From assembly GCA_003550325.1 (NCBI GenBank), contig QKWP01001949.1:33914-97913 (forward strand): a DNA stretch of 64,000 nt, given 5' to 3'. This stretch comes from Gigaspora rosea (Eukaryota > Glomeromycota > Glomeromycetes > Diversisporales > Gigasporaceae). A program made the translations under genes and the position numbers. Shown one piece after another: positions 54,346-64,000 of the stretch (positions are counted from its first letter, which is position 1; every line of letters begins with the position of its first letter). A model generated the notes under the pieces. That model saw only the letters and a program-made list of their open reading frames with translations. It had not been told where the DNA came from and searched no databases.

Positions 54346-54523
54346 GGGTTAGGGTCAGCATTTTGATTAGTTTCGCTATACTGATACATTTTTAAATGTC
54401 GGGTAATTGGCCTGTCAGGGAAATTACTTTGGGGAATCGTACTGTAACCAAAATTATTGCGAATTGTATACACGTACCATCGTTAAAACAAATATTTACT
54501 CTACTTTGTTTAATTAAATTTAG

Positions 54524-54726
54524 TTACGCGTATAAAAGATGCTGAGCATATTCCAATTATGCTTGTTGGTAATAAATGTGACAAAATAACTGAACGTGAA
54601 GTTTCAAGAGAAGAAGGGATGAATACGGCAAGAAGACTCAAATGTGACTTTTTAGAAACCTCTGCAAAACATGATATGAATGTGTATAGAGCATTTTATG
54701 GTATAGTTAGAATGATAAGGAGATAA
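54524..54726 (+). pseudogene. 3' exon fragment of a Ras-like small GTPase
   Basis: After an AG acceptor (54522-54523) the frame reads TRIKDAEHIPIMLVGNKCD (G4 motif NKCD), EREVSREEG and FLETSAK (G5 motif), then ends IRR and TAA at 54724-54726. This is the C-terminal third of a Ras-type GTPase. The G1 P-loop, switch regions and DxxG are not found upstream. There is no hypervariable tail or CAAX prenylation box. It is most likely a truncated duplicate. Substitutions such as HDMNVYRAFYGIVRMIRR suggest relaxed constraint. Confidence 0.8.
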
Positions 54727-54960
54727 TTCTAGAAGAAATAAGAAGAAAATAAATAAAAAAAATTAGATTAAATTCTTTATTATTTCGAATTTATGCATTT
54801 ATAGCAGTGACAATATCTTTTATACCATTCATTGTAAACCAAATCACCGGTACCAACAAATGTTTATTATCAGCAAATTATTTTTATTAAAATTTGACTA
54901 TTTATGTATTAGAATATACAATATTTTTTTGCTATTCTAAAATTATAAACTGATAATCTT

Positions 54961-55332
54961 CTAATTCCACGAATTAACATATTCAATTATCTCATCGTCA
55001 TAATACGTGTCTTCATCATAATCTTCATAGTCATTTCTATAATTATTTTCATCTTCATTTTCATTCAGACTACTATTATTATCGCTACCATTATTATCAT
55101 TGCTACCATTATCATCATCGCTACCATTATTGTCATCTTTATCGTCACTGTTGTCTTCATCGCTATAGTTATTAACATTATTGGTACTGTTATTATTATC
55201 GTTATCGTTATTATCATTTTGGGTCAAGTCAACAATACTTTCACTGTCACTTTCGTTATCTTCATTAATATATATAAATTCACGATTTCTATTTTGAGCC
55301 TCTGGGTTATTAACCCAGTCATAATTGAACAT
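54961..55332 (-). CDS. Acidic Asn/Asp-rich hypothetical protein
   Basis: 123 codons from ATG (55332) to TAG (54961). The N-terminus (MFNYDWVNNPEAQNRNREFI) is ordinary. The centre (about residues 27-100) is an Asp/Asn/Ser/Glu low-complexity tract with NGSDDDNGS-type repeats, and the end is Tyr/Asp-rich (YEDYDEDTYYDDEIIEYV). The open frame may owe its length to the repeat. No domain, signal or membrane segment. It could be a disordered acidic protein or a chance frame in a GAT/AAT-rich tract. Confidence 0.35.
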   Translation of the reverse strand: MFNYDWVNNPEAQNRNREFIYINEDNESDSESIVDLTQNDNNDNDNNNSTNNVNNYSDEDNSDDKDDNNGSDDDNGSNDNNGSDNNSSLNENEDENNYRNDYEDYDEDTYYDDEIIEYVNSWN

Positions 55333-55551
55333 TGGATATGTTCTTCCTGCTGATTAAGGTTCTGATTAAGGCATTCTACTTGTGTGCGCTTAATGAACTT
55401 ATTAAATATACAGCATAAAAAATTAAATTATTATTAGATAATATTGATAACATATACTGTCGCTCTGGATATACGATCTATATAAAAAAATTTAAACTCC
55501 TTTTTCATAGAAAATTTACTGGGGGGTTTTTTTTTACTGAACTTTGTAGTA

Positions 55552-55725
55552 CAGTCAAACCTCGTTATAGTCACTCTTGATATAGTCATAACCTTGATAT
55601 AATCACACTATTTTTAAGCTCTAACTATTATAAACTATATAAAATTTGACCTTATATAGTCAAAACTTGTTATAATCACCAGATTCTTGTTTCCCGAGCT
55701 GGCTAATTATATCGAGGTTTGACTG
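55552..55725. mobile_element. Pogo-type MITE, 174 bp
   Basis: CAGTCAAACCTCGTTATAGT (left) and ATTATATCGAGGTTTGACTG (right) are inverted and flanked by TA on both sides (55550-55551, 55726-55727). Internal TATAGTCA/TGTTATAATCAC words repeat the terminal motif. Confidence 0.85.
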
Positions 55726-55956
55726 TAATTTGTTAAAACAAATTCGCTAAAACGTTTGTTATATCCAGAGTTGACTGTAATTAATTAAAAATTTTCATAT
55801 TTATATTTCTATCTTATTTCCCAATATGTTATAGATATGTTATAGTTTAATACAAATTTTCCTGAAAGATTGTAATGAAAAAAATTGCATAAGAGTGAAT
55901 TTGAATCATTTTTTTTATTTTGTCTGGATATTTTAATATGCTTTAGAAGAGTCTTA

Positions 55957-56563
55957 TCATTTTAGTTCTATCAGTACCAACGAGTCTTTCAATTCCACCC
56001 ATTCTTGAAAAATAGGAAAGTTGGACTAATATAAAAAAACTTAAGTTTAATAAATTGCATATATAAATCAATCATTTCAAATAAAAATCCAGAAGATTAT
56101 CCTCACTTGCAAAATGTTTACTAAAGCTTCTTCAGCAACACTCGCACTCGATGCACTCTCATGAACAACCTGATGAAATTAAATTGCATGCCCAGTAAAA
56201 ATATTTACAGTAATAATTTAGACCCTACTAATGTAAATTTTAGTTCCTTTATATCTTAACTCAATTCTGCAAAAACTGATACAACAATTAGCCTGTAAAT
56301 GCAATATGTTTAGTGGAAAAATATTTCACTCTAAATTTTGAACTGATTAACATTAATTGATATATTCTTGATATTCTTCAACTTTGGTAATAGTAGTGTA
56401 TGTTCAACATACATACCATTGTTATGATCAGTGGGAGAGCTTTTAGTTATTAATGCTGATTTAGCATCGATCATAAACAAATAATGGGTTTCATTAATAA
56501 TATTTTTACATTTAAAAGTAGTTAGATCAGAGTGATGGGTTACATAATCAAGTGATAGAATTT
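55957..56563 (-). CDS. Candidate exons of a minus-strand gene, partial
   Basis: Three minus-strand segments look like exons. Terminal exon 56025-55957 encodes SNFPIFQEWVELKDSLVLIE and ends LK-TGA. Preceding exon 56169-56107 encodes VVHESASSASVAEEALVNIL plus Q. Between them is an 81-bp intron with GTGAGG donor and ATTAG acceptor, both phase 0. Further upstream, 56563-56417 is open, contains THHSDLTTFKCKNIINETHY and MIDAKSALITKSSPTDHNN, and is followed by GTATGT. The link from this exon to 56169 does not stay in phase with the sites I tried, so an exon may be missing or the gene is decayed. The product is not recognised. Confidence 0.35.
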
Positions 56564-56576
56564 CTTTGTGATTTCA

Positions 56577-57340
56577 ACAACAATCAATAGTCAAATAATT
56601 TAATTTGAAATATGAAGTTAACTTTCTTATAGCAGGTTAAAGGGTTTTATTTTATTATTGTTTTTTTAAACATGAATGCAATAGAATTACACCTGAGTGA
56701 ATTGCAGCCATAGATGGGCACGGTTTGTCATGGTGGTCATTAGTCGGTCATGATCAGTTAATCGCTTATGACCAGTTGACCACAGTTAGCCATACAGTTA
56801 ATGACTGGTTATAGCCAATAATTATTTACCCAATTATTTAATCAAATATCTAAATAAGTGACAAGTAGGGATAGTACACTGCACATACTGCTAAAAGAGA
56901 AACAAAACATGGCAATTTGTATCACATGATCAATAAAACTGTCATTCACATTTCTGGTCAAATTTGTAGATCGTTTGATACATTTAAAGTTGGTTTGTTC
57001 TAGATCTGGCCAAATGATCTGCAAATTTGACCAGAATTATTAACTATTTGTTTTGACCAGGCATATCAAATAATTGATTGTAGTGCAGTATGATTACAAA
57101 AAACAATATAATGAAAAAAGTCGGAACTGCTGAAAGGACCTACACTACCCAGCTATCTTATGCACTACCAAAAACTTTCATTTCAAAATTCTTCTGTAAT
57201 ATTCCATTACCCAAAGAAACCCATCACATGCAATTCTGTCAAAATTGCAGATTATTTGACTGGAATTAAAATTATTTTGTTATAATTCTGGCCAAATAAT
57301 CTGCAAATTTGGCCAGAATTATTAACAAGGTATTTCTCAA
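56577..57340. repeat. GGTCAT- and CTGGCCAAAT-word repeats, no gene
   Basis: 56715-56815 has about eight GGTCAT/TGACCA words in both orientations. CTGGCCAAATNATCTGCAAA followed by GGCCAGAATTATTAAC occurs at about 57005-57045 and 57290-57330, with inverted partners nearby (about 56955 and 57235). Confidence 0.55.
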
Positions 57341-59300
57341 TCGTAGTGTTCATCATACCCAAACTGAAGACCTAAACCTGACCCAAACCCAGCCTTTCGG
57401 GCTGGGTCAAACTATGATTTTTTGAACCCAACCAGGTCCAGGTCATGAGAGAAACCTGGACCAATAGAACCAGACCAACCCGGTTTATAAAAAATGATTT
57501 TTTTTGCACATTGTGATGTTCTGGCCTGGGTCACAAATAAAAAATTTCATAGACAGATATTTGTCTGATTGGCTGATATAAATTAATTACCTGGGTAACT
57601 TATTTATACAGTTTATAGTATGTAATATTTCACTAACAAAAATCACTGTAAAAGCCATTTCTAACTTTGAAAGAATGTTTATATTTGTTGTATAAAATAA
57701 TTAAAAATATCAGTAATTCCAAGAACTTTACTTAGAGGCGAATATTTTTACTATTTATTGTAGTACTAGTCATATTAACTATACATAAGCTCTAAATGCT
57801 AGAAATAATCAACAAAAAATAAGAAGTTTGAGATGTTGCATATAAGATCTAAACCTAAAGAACTTAGTTTATACATTTAATACGCTATTATAATAAAAAG
57901 CTTATACTAATGCTCTTATTTTATCTATTATGAGTATTATAGAGTTAAACTTTGGGTTAAGTAGTACTATAGATTAATAATATGTATGGTCTATGTGTTT
58001 TATTAATTATATGGGCAAAGGTCGTGTTGTATTTCATAATATTAAAATAATATCGAATTTGATTTTTTCAAAAAATATAAATAAACAAAGATACAGAAGT
58101 GTCGCTAATAATTTATTCACATATTAACTTCTTTAATGAGTTGGATATTTAATAATAAATATTTCATAGCTTCTTTAAGTAAAGTTTTTTTGAATTTTAT
58201 TAGTTAATTATCACAGGCAATCACAGGTAAATTGACAAAAATTTTATGACTGTTGCCCTACAGATAGGACTGTCAATATTACACAAAAGATCCAATTGAT
58301 AAAAAAAATTTTTTTATACATTTTACAATACTTTTTTCAGAAGTTCAGATAACCTAACTCTATAGTAAAAAGAAAAAGTTCACTAAGCAAACTTGAAAAT
58401 TTTGCTCTGCCCTACAATATATTCGCTAAATACATCTGAATCCGCCAACTTTCATAGTATGATTTTTTTGCTAAAATTATAAAAAATATAAGAAACTTCA
58501 AGTCACTACTTTACCAAAATTTCATTTGTTATACAAAAAAAGGTTAAAACCATTTAGCACGACAATTTAGCAAAGTTAACATAAGTAAAGAACATTAATG
58601 TGTATAATTTTTGTTGTGTATATTATACAAAAGTATTCAAAAAAAAGATATAAAATTATATATAGATAATAGTATGTATAGCTAATTAATTTCAAATTTT
58701 TGTTATTTTAGATTATAAAACTTAAATGTGAAGAGTAACCTAAATGTATTGTGTGTATACCAACATAGAAAAATTTTTTTAATAGTATAGTAGTGTGTAA
58801 TAAGAGATTGTACAAGATATTTGAGTTCTAAATTCGATATATAGTTGAATATTTAAAATATTGTATAAGAAAAACTATGATGATTTCATCAATGCTTATA
58901 GTAGATTAGTTAACAAATTATCTAAATTAATAAAGACATGTATTATTTATATTGTAAAAACATTTGGTAGTATTTTTTTAGACTTTAAATATAAGTTTTA
59001 CTTAAATTTTTTAGCTTTCACTTCAATTCATTAAATTTTGATCTTTTAAAATTTACGATTTTGATTGGATAATAAATATGTAACATGTTTTTTATATTTG
59101 GATTTGTAGATTTTGATTGGCAATGATCTGCAGTCCTGAGCATCCATGGGTTTCATATTTGGGATAGTCTCCTTAATCGTTGACCCAGATTATGATCCAA
59201 GTTAAATATCTAGTCACTATTATCTGATCTGGTTCCAGTTTGGGTCAAGTATCAAATATTCAAGTATGGGTTTACACTTGGACCCAGACTGGTTTTTTGG
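57341..59300. repeat. Region bounded by GACCCAAACC words, gene-free
   Basis: 57365-57485 holds ACCTGACCCAAACCCAGCC and GGACCAATAGAACCAGACC words. 59175-59300 holds TGGTTCCAGTTTGGGTC, GACCCAGACTGG and similar words. Between them is very AT-rich non-coding sequence, with a CACAGGCAATCACAGGTAAA segment at 58213. It may be another element with reiterated subterminal words, but the ends were not found. Confidence 0.4.
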
Positions 59301-59456
59301 TTTGACTTCAGGTTTTTGCTAAGGGAGGTGCCAGAAATCAGCTGATTTCTTGGAGGGAGGGGGTCTCTGGTCTAGTCAGGTTATTATATATCCTTTATTC
59401 TTATTGGCTAATACAACATATTATTTATTTAAAAATATTATATATAAAAATTTATT

Positions 59457-59632
59457 AGTTAATAACTTTTGATCCACTGGTCCAATTTGGATGATTTATA
59501 CTAAAATGATCCTCTCAAAGAGAGGATTCTAATAAGCCCAAAATCACAAAAATCTAATCACAGAATCATAAGATCAATATAAATTTGTGTATTATTACTA
59601 TATACTATATATAGTATTTATTTAATTAATAA
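59457..59632. mobile_element. Foldback element family F, copy 3 (one arm)
   Basis: AACTTTTGATCCACTGGTCC, CCTCTCAAAGAGAGGATTCT and ATCACAGAATCATAAGATC in family order, then the AT-rich tip. The second arm is missing where a hairpin-core repeat begins (59630). Confidence 0.75.
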
Positions 59633-59668
59633 GATAGCTGCGCAGCATGCAATGCCGCGCAGGACCAG
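59630..59668 (+). repeat. Hairpin-core repeat, diverged
   Basis: AAGATAGCTGCGCAGCATGC..CCGCGCAGGACCAG resembles the 5731 core with a substituted loop. It abuts the broken foldback copy. Confidence 0.5.
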
Positions 59669-59973
59669 TACGATCAGAAGTTATGATCTCTTCAAAACTT
59701 TTGGTTGGCTCATTAAAGTTTTTATGGATTCTTGTCAGCCTCCTTTGTGATATTTGTACCTGTTACAGCATTTGTATATTTTTGGTGGGTATTTTTTCAC
59801 GCATATTTGTTCTTTTAGCGTTAGGAAGATTTTTTGGATTGAATTGATTAGGTAGGGATTGGACCCAGATAGAAATTTTTGTCCAGTTTTGGTCCAAAGT
59901 GGCAGATTCCAGGCTGCAGTTTTATGTATAAAGCATTAGTGTGTTTGCATACATGACGAGAGTACTTTTAAGT

Positions 59974-61260
59974 CAGTGATGTTAAATGACCTGAAATGAC
60001 CCAAATAACTCAAATGACCAGTTATTGGGTTATTTCAAGAATGAAATAATATATTGGGTCATTTGAATTTTATTGGTAGAGATACAATTAATTAAAACTT
60101 GATTAAATTTTGAAATTAGAAGTCAACAATAGTTCAAAATATTAAATATTTAATACTCATGCTACAATTTATAATCTTTTAAGTCCATTTACTCTAGTTC
60201 TCAAAAGTAATATTTACCTTTAAACAAAAGCCAGGTTGTCCTGTGCTAAATTACCATGATTGATTTCAGAAACTCCGTGATTACATACAGTAAAAATCTT
60301 AACTATTGATTTTAATCCTGTGATCTCATATTAGAGCCTCGTGACATAATCTAGAACTCTATTCGACTCTAGTTACTCAGACCAAGTCTATTCATGCCTC
60401 AATCGAAGCCTTACCATTGTTAGAGTAGTTTAGTTGATTTTAGTCAGTCTTAATGTATAGTTGCGATACTTACATAACGTATATACATATTGAGGTTTTA
60501 TGATATGTATCAAAAGTTTGTCTTTTAATTAATTAAAATTAAATTAGTAAAAATTTCCTGTTTAAAGTCAAATTCATTTGTTTATATACATTTGAATTTA
60601 ATATATAACATGTTAACATGTTACCTAGCATATTAACGAGCTTTCTAACACTACTAAGCCCAACACGTTGACGTATTTTACTTATTTGCATGGTTAATAC
60701 AAACCAAAAAAGAATCTGAGTTTGTAAATAAACTAAGCACTTAAGATAAAAATTTAGGGTTAGGTCTTAAGGTTAGAGACTATAGGGATAGGGTGATGCT
60801 TACAATATATAAGATTTCATTCCCGTCATTTACACCAAGATCGATTTAAATATTAGTTTTCGCTTTTTTCTTTTTTTGCGCATATTCAGATTTTTCGTCG
60901 AGCTGATCTGGAATAGTTAAATTTTGCACTCTCCGATTGGCTATTTCCTCTCCAGGAGTTTGTATTATGAGATAAGTAGATGCCATGTTGACATGCTATC
61001 TAGAATATTATAATTCTTACCCTCTTGACACGTATCGTACTAACACGTTGGGCAATTATATGTCAATCATCATGTTTACACAGACTTTGACTACTATATC
61101 ACTACTAATAACCCAAATAACCTTCAAATAACCATGGTCATTTGGTCATAAATCATTTGCAAATAACCCAAATTTCAAATGACCTATAATGGCCGGTCAT
61201 TTCAAGGTCATTTGAGGTTATTTAATATTTTTCAAATGACCAGGTCATTTAATATCACAG
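59974..61260. mobile_element. hAT-like element with perfect TSD, 1287 bp
   Basis: CAGTGATGTTAAATGACCTG (left) and CAGGTCATTTAATATCACAG (right) are inverted. TTTTAAGT flanks both sides (59966-59973, 61261-61268). AAATGACC/GGTCATTT words cluster in the first 100 and last 170 bp. The interior includes dispersed repeat D (60702-60970) but no transposase. Copy B of the surrounding duplication supplies an empty site. Confidence 0.9.
60702..60970 (+). repeat. Dispersed repeat D, copy 2
   Basis: Counterpart of 22032-22316, here inside the hAT-like element at 59974, which suggests either insertion of D into it or a shared element origin. Confidence 0.7.
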
Positions 61261-62110
61261 TTTTAAGTGGTAGAAGTCATACCAACGTCCTAATTATCAA
61301 CTCGCTAAATCTAAATGTTTCTTTCAACTAAGCTATTGTAGGTTATATGACGTATTGTCTTGTGGGGTTACTAATTCAACATAATCCGGTATTAATGTAA
61401 ATAATTCCAAAATGTTTCGATATTTCTCCATCATTTTCTGATTTTAAATACCTACTAATTTATAATAATCAATATCAATTATTTGAAATACATTTATTTA
61501 TGTCATAAAATAAACATTATTACACTTATTTTTTTTTAAAAAAAACTGATGACCGACCGATAAAACCATGTTTTCAGATTCCATGTAATGCAAAATGAAA
61601 AAATCAACTTCGCATAGTCTAAGTGGCATAAGTGACACAATTGTTCATTGTAATTCTTAATTACATGATTATACCATTACACTTTCTGGTAGTTTCTCAA
61701 TGTACTGAGAACTCCTGTATTGTATTGCCTGACTCTCGTGATGTACTATAGATAATTGCGGTTGATTATTTGTCCAGTTTTGGTCCCAAGAAGTGGATTC
61801 CTGGCTGAGGTTTTACATATAAGCTTTAGTGTGTTTGTATACATGACAAGAGAATACTTTAAGACATACCTACGATTCTAATCACCAACTCGCAAATTTA
61901 AACTCCTTTTTTTAATCATATTATTGCTATAAACAGTTTTGAAATATTTCAGTATCTTTCTATTTATTTTCAAATTTTAATGCCTACTAATTTATAATAA
62001 TCAATAAATAAAAGAAAAATTATTACACTTGTTTTTTTTTTAAAAAAAAAAAAACCGGTTCATGTTTTCAGATTCCATGTAATGCAAAATGAAATATCAA
62101 CTTTGGTGGC

Positions 62111-63282
62111 CTAATCTTTCAACACAAAACCCGTAAATTTTAACATTTTTTACGAATAAGTCCAAATATAATTGGCCTTATTAATTCCAAACTTAATTAC
62201 TATATTGACTAGAATTACTTTAAAAAGAGCTGTCAGCAAAATATATAGTTCACGAACCGAACTTATCTATAAATTTATCTTCTGAATAATAAGCTTGTCA
62301 GTGAAGTGAGCGTTTGCAAAATATGGTGTCTTAGAAGTACTCATAAGTTATTGATTGAAACCGAATGAATCTAGTTGTTAAACGAAACCATTTATTTGAA
62401 TAAAAAACGAAATTATATTCAGAAATTCAGAAAAAACAATAGAGAAAATAAAACAATAAAACCCAAATTTTTTAAAAATATAAATATTTGATCAGCAGCA
62501 TATATTTATATAAAATTTTAATCAATATTGTTAATACTAGTTAGATCATAATGATGAGTTTCGAAATTAATAATCAGTGACGTCAATTTGCATTAGTAAA
62601 TATATTACATATATGGTAAGAACTTATCTTGAGCATTGACAAAATGTGTGTCTTTGAAGCAATCGTAGGTTATTGATTGAAAACGGATGAAATGAGTTTT
62701 TATATATGAATGAAAGACGAAATCATGTTCAGAAAAAACAAATAAAGTACGTAAGCAAAATAATACAATCGTTCTTTTTTTCCAAAAAATTTTATCGGTA
62801 TCAAATAACTAATAACAATCGAAAGCCATCAAACATTGGTCACATAACTCCCTTATTAGGAATACAAGGACTCAAATATTGTAATATTTTATTACTACTC
62901 GTTATAAGATTTACATTTCAAAATCAGATCACACATGCATTAATTAGCAATACCAAACAGGCATAATTTCAAAAAAAATAGTATCTCATATTATTAGTCA
63001 TAGTCAAGTTACAACATATAAATGTCATTTTGAAAGTATTTACTGATCACAACATATTTACACACAATCACGAGTATATTCCCACACTATCATTTACATT
63101 GCATGTGTCATTATCCTGTGTCGTCAAAATCACCATAACACTTGCCTGAATTAGAAAAACAAAACCATTACCCATACTAAAAAAGGATTCTTCAAAAATC
63201 AGCATAGCGATTATCAAAAAAGTTGAACGGAAACCATCACTCACATATTTCATATTATACAAGAAACGTGATCATACTAGTA
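62111..63282. repeat. Gene-free stretch with a diverged direct duplication
   Basis: 62275-62430 and 62625-62740 share GTGTCTTNGAAGNA, TTATTGATTGAAANCGNATGAA and ACGAAATNATNTTCAGAAA in order. A TTGTCAGTGAAGTGAG segment at 62296 recalls the 26919 foldback words. Two open frames (62706-62966 plus, 63068-63262 minus) have no support beyond length. Confidence 0.5.
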
Positions 63283-63445
63283 TAAATACTATATATGTAG
63301 TAATAATGCACAAATCTATATCGATCATATGATCCTATAATTAGCTTCCTGTGGTTTTGGTCTCGTTAGAATCCTCTCTTTGAGAGAATCATTTTGGTAG
63401 TTAAATCATCCAAATCGGACCAGTAGATCAAAAATTATTTATTAT
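63283..63445. mobile_element. Foldback element family F, copy 4 (one arm)
   Basis: Right-hand arm only: GGTCTCGTTAGAATCCTCTC, TTTGAGAGAATCATTTTGG and GGACCAGTAGATCAAAAATT. It directly precedes a full copy. Confidence 0.75.
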
Positions 63446-63465
63446 ATTCTATATAATATTAATAG

Positions 63466-63783
63466 TAAATAACTTTTGATCTACTGGTCCGTTTAAATAA
63501 TTTAACTACCAAAATAATCCTCTCAAAGAGAGGATTCTAACAAGCCCAAAGCCACAAAAATCTAATTACAGAATCATAAGATCATTATAAATTTGTGTAT
63601 TATTACTATATAGTATTTATTTAATAAATACTATATAGTAATAATATACAAATCTATAATGATCTTATGATTCTGTGATTAGATTTTTGAGTGTTTGAGT
63701 TTGTTAGAATCTTTTCTTTAAGAGGATCATTTTGGTAGTTAAATCATCCAAATTGGACCAGTAGATCAAAAGTTATTAACTAT
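63466..63783. mobile_element. Foldback element family F, copy 5 (complete)
   Basis: Complete palindrome from AATAACTTTTGATCTACTGG to CCAGTAGATCAAAAGTTATT. CTCTCAAAGAGAG sits inside the left arm and TTAATAAATACTATATAG at the tip. Confidence 0.85.
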
Positions 63784-63817
63784 TAAAGTTTATAAATATT
63801 TTTAATAATAATACCAG

Positions 63818-64000
63818 GAACGTAGTAATGAATATCACAGAGTGATGGTTATATAGCAATCAAAATGTCATTACTCCACAAAATCTTGTACCTGATTGGT
63901 CCACATGATACTATATATCACTTGGTGCTTATTTTCACATGTCTATCATCGCATGGACCATATTGATGCTTAATTTTCATGTGTCTATCATCGTATGGAC
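63818..64000 (+). repeat. ACCAGGAACG-headed dispersed repeat, runs off the window
   Basis: AATACCAGGAACG, then CCACAAAATCTTGTACCTGA and TTGGTCCACATGATAC, followed by tandem CATGTCTATCATCGCATGGACCA units (63937 and 63980). Same order as the copy at 23774. Confidence 0.6.

Larger units (their letters stand above)
59868..62110. repeat. Tandem segmental duplication, one copy split by a transposon
   Basis: Copy A is 59868-59973 plus 61261-61620; copy B is 61768-62110. Shared landmarks in order: TTTGTCCAGTTTTGGTCC, TTTAGTGTGTTTGTATACATGA, ACTCGC, CTACTAATTTATAATAATCA and ATGTTTTCAGATTCCATG. Copy B has no insertion at the point corresponding to 59973/61261. Confidence 0.8.

Noticed and set aside
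62706..63262. Two frames of 86 (plus) and 64 (minus) codons
   Set aside because: Lie in diverged direct duplications; composition is as expected for AT-rich non-coding DNA.

Overview
The window is very AT-rich eukaryotic DNA with short GT-AG introns (about 65-85 bp), a protein kinase fused to 28-residue leucine-rich repeats, a UPF0658-type Golgi membrane protein and a very dense load of nested transposons. Together these suggest a repeat-rich fungus of the arbuscular mycorrhizal type (Glomeromycotina, Rhizophagus-like). That assignment is an inference from gene families and composition. No rRNA, tRNA or CRISPR array could be supported.

Layout. 1-2.1 kb: one intact three-exon gene for a multi-pass membrane protein. 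2.1-9.5 kb: no genes; GACGAA-word repeats, a Helitron-like element (5565-6826), a recurrent hairpin core in inverted orientation, and a perfect small MITE. 9.8-12.2 kb: a kinase-TPR-LRR gene broken by a lesion in the catalytic loop and by a one-base frameshift in the LRR region. 12.2-29.5 kb: no intact gene; hAT-like and foldback elements, a roughly 390-bp tandem satellite, and several nested MITEs, many with internal telomere-like TTAGGG runs.

29.7-46.6 kb is a readable stack of insertions. A 4.3-kb hAT-like element (29740-45060) carries a palindromic satellite with an exact 327-bp period. Near its left end an 11-kb LTR retrotransposon (29752-40802; TSD TTAT) has inserted. The retrotransposon is interrupted in its integrase by another hAT-like element with a perfect 8-bp TSD. 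The right-hand TSD of the outer hAT element is split by a later TA-inserting element; with that insert removed, ATAATTTC matches on both sides. The retrotransposon has gag, protease, an unusual cysteine-rich region, RT-RNase H, integrase and a further reading frame between pol and the 3' LTR. It is dead: frameshifts, many stops (mostly at expected Trp codons), and a Lys in place of the integrase catalytic Glu.

46.6-64 kb: a diverged solo LTR, MITEs, minisatellites, a 3' fragment of a Ras-like GTPase gene, an acidic Asn/Asp-rich reading frame, plausible exons of a minus-strand gene near 56 kb, a 1.3-kb hAT-like element with a perfect TSD beside a paralogous empty site, and more copies of the foldback family. 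The window gives a picture of transposon layering more than of a functional gene cluster. Only the UPF0658 gene looks clearly intact.
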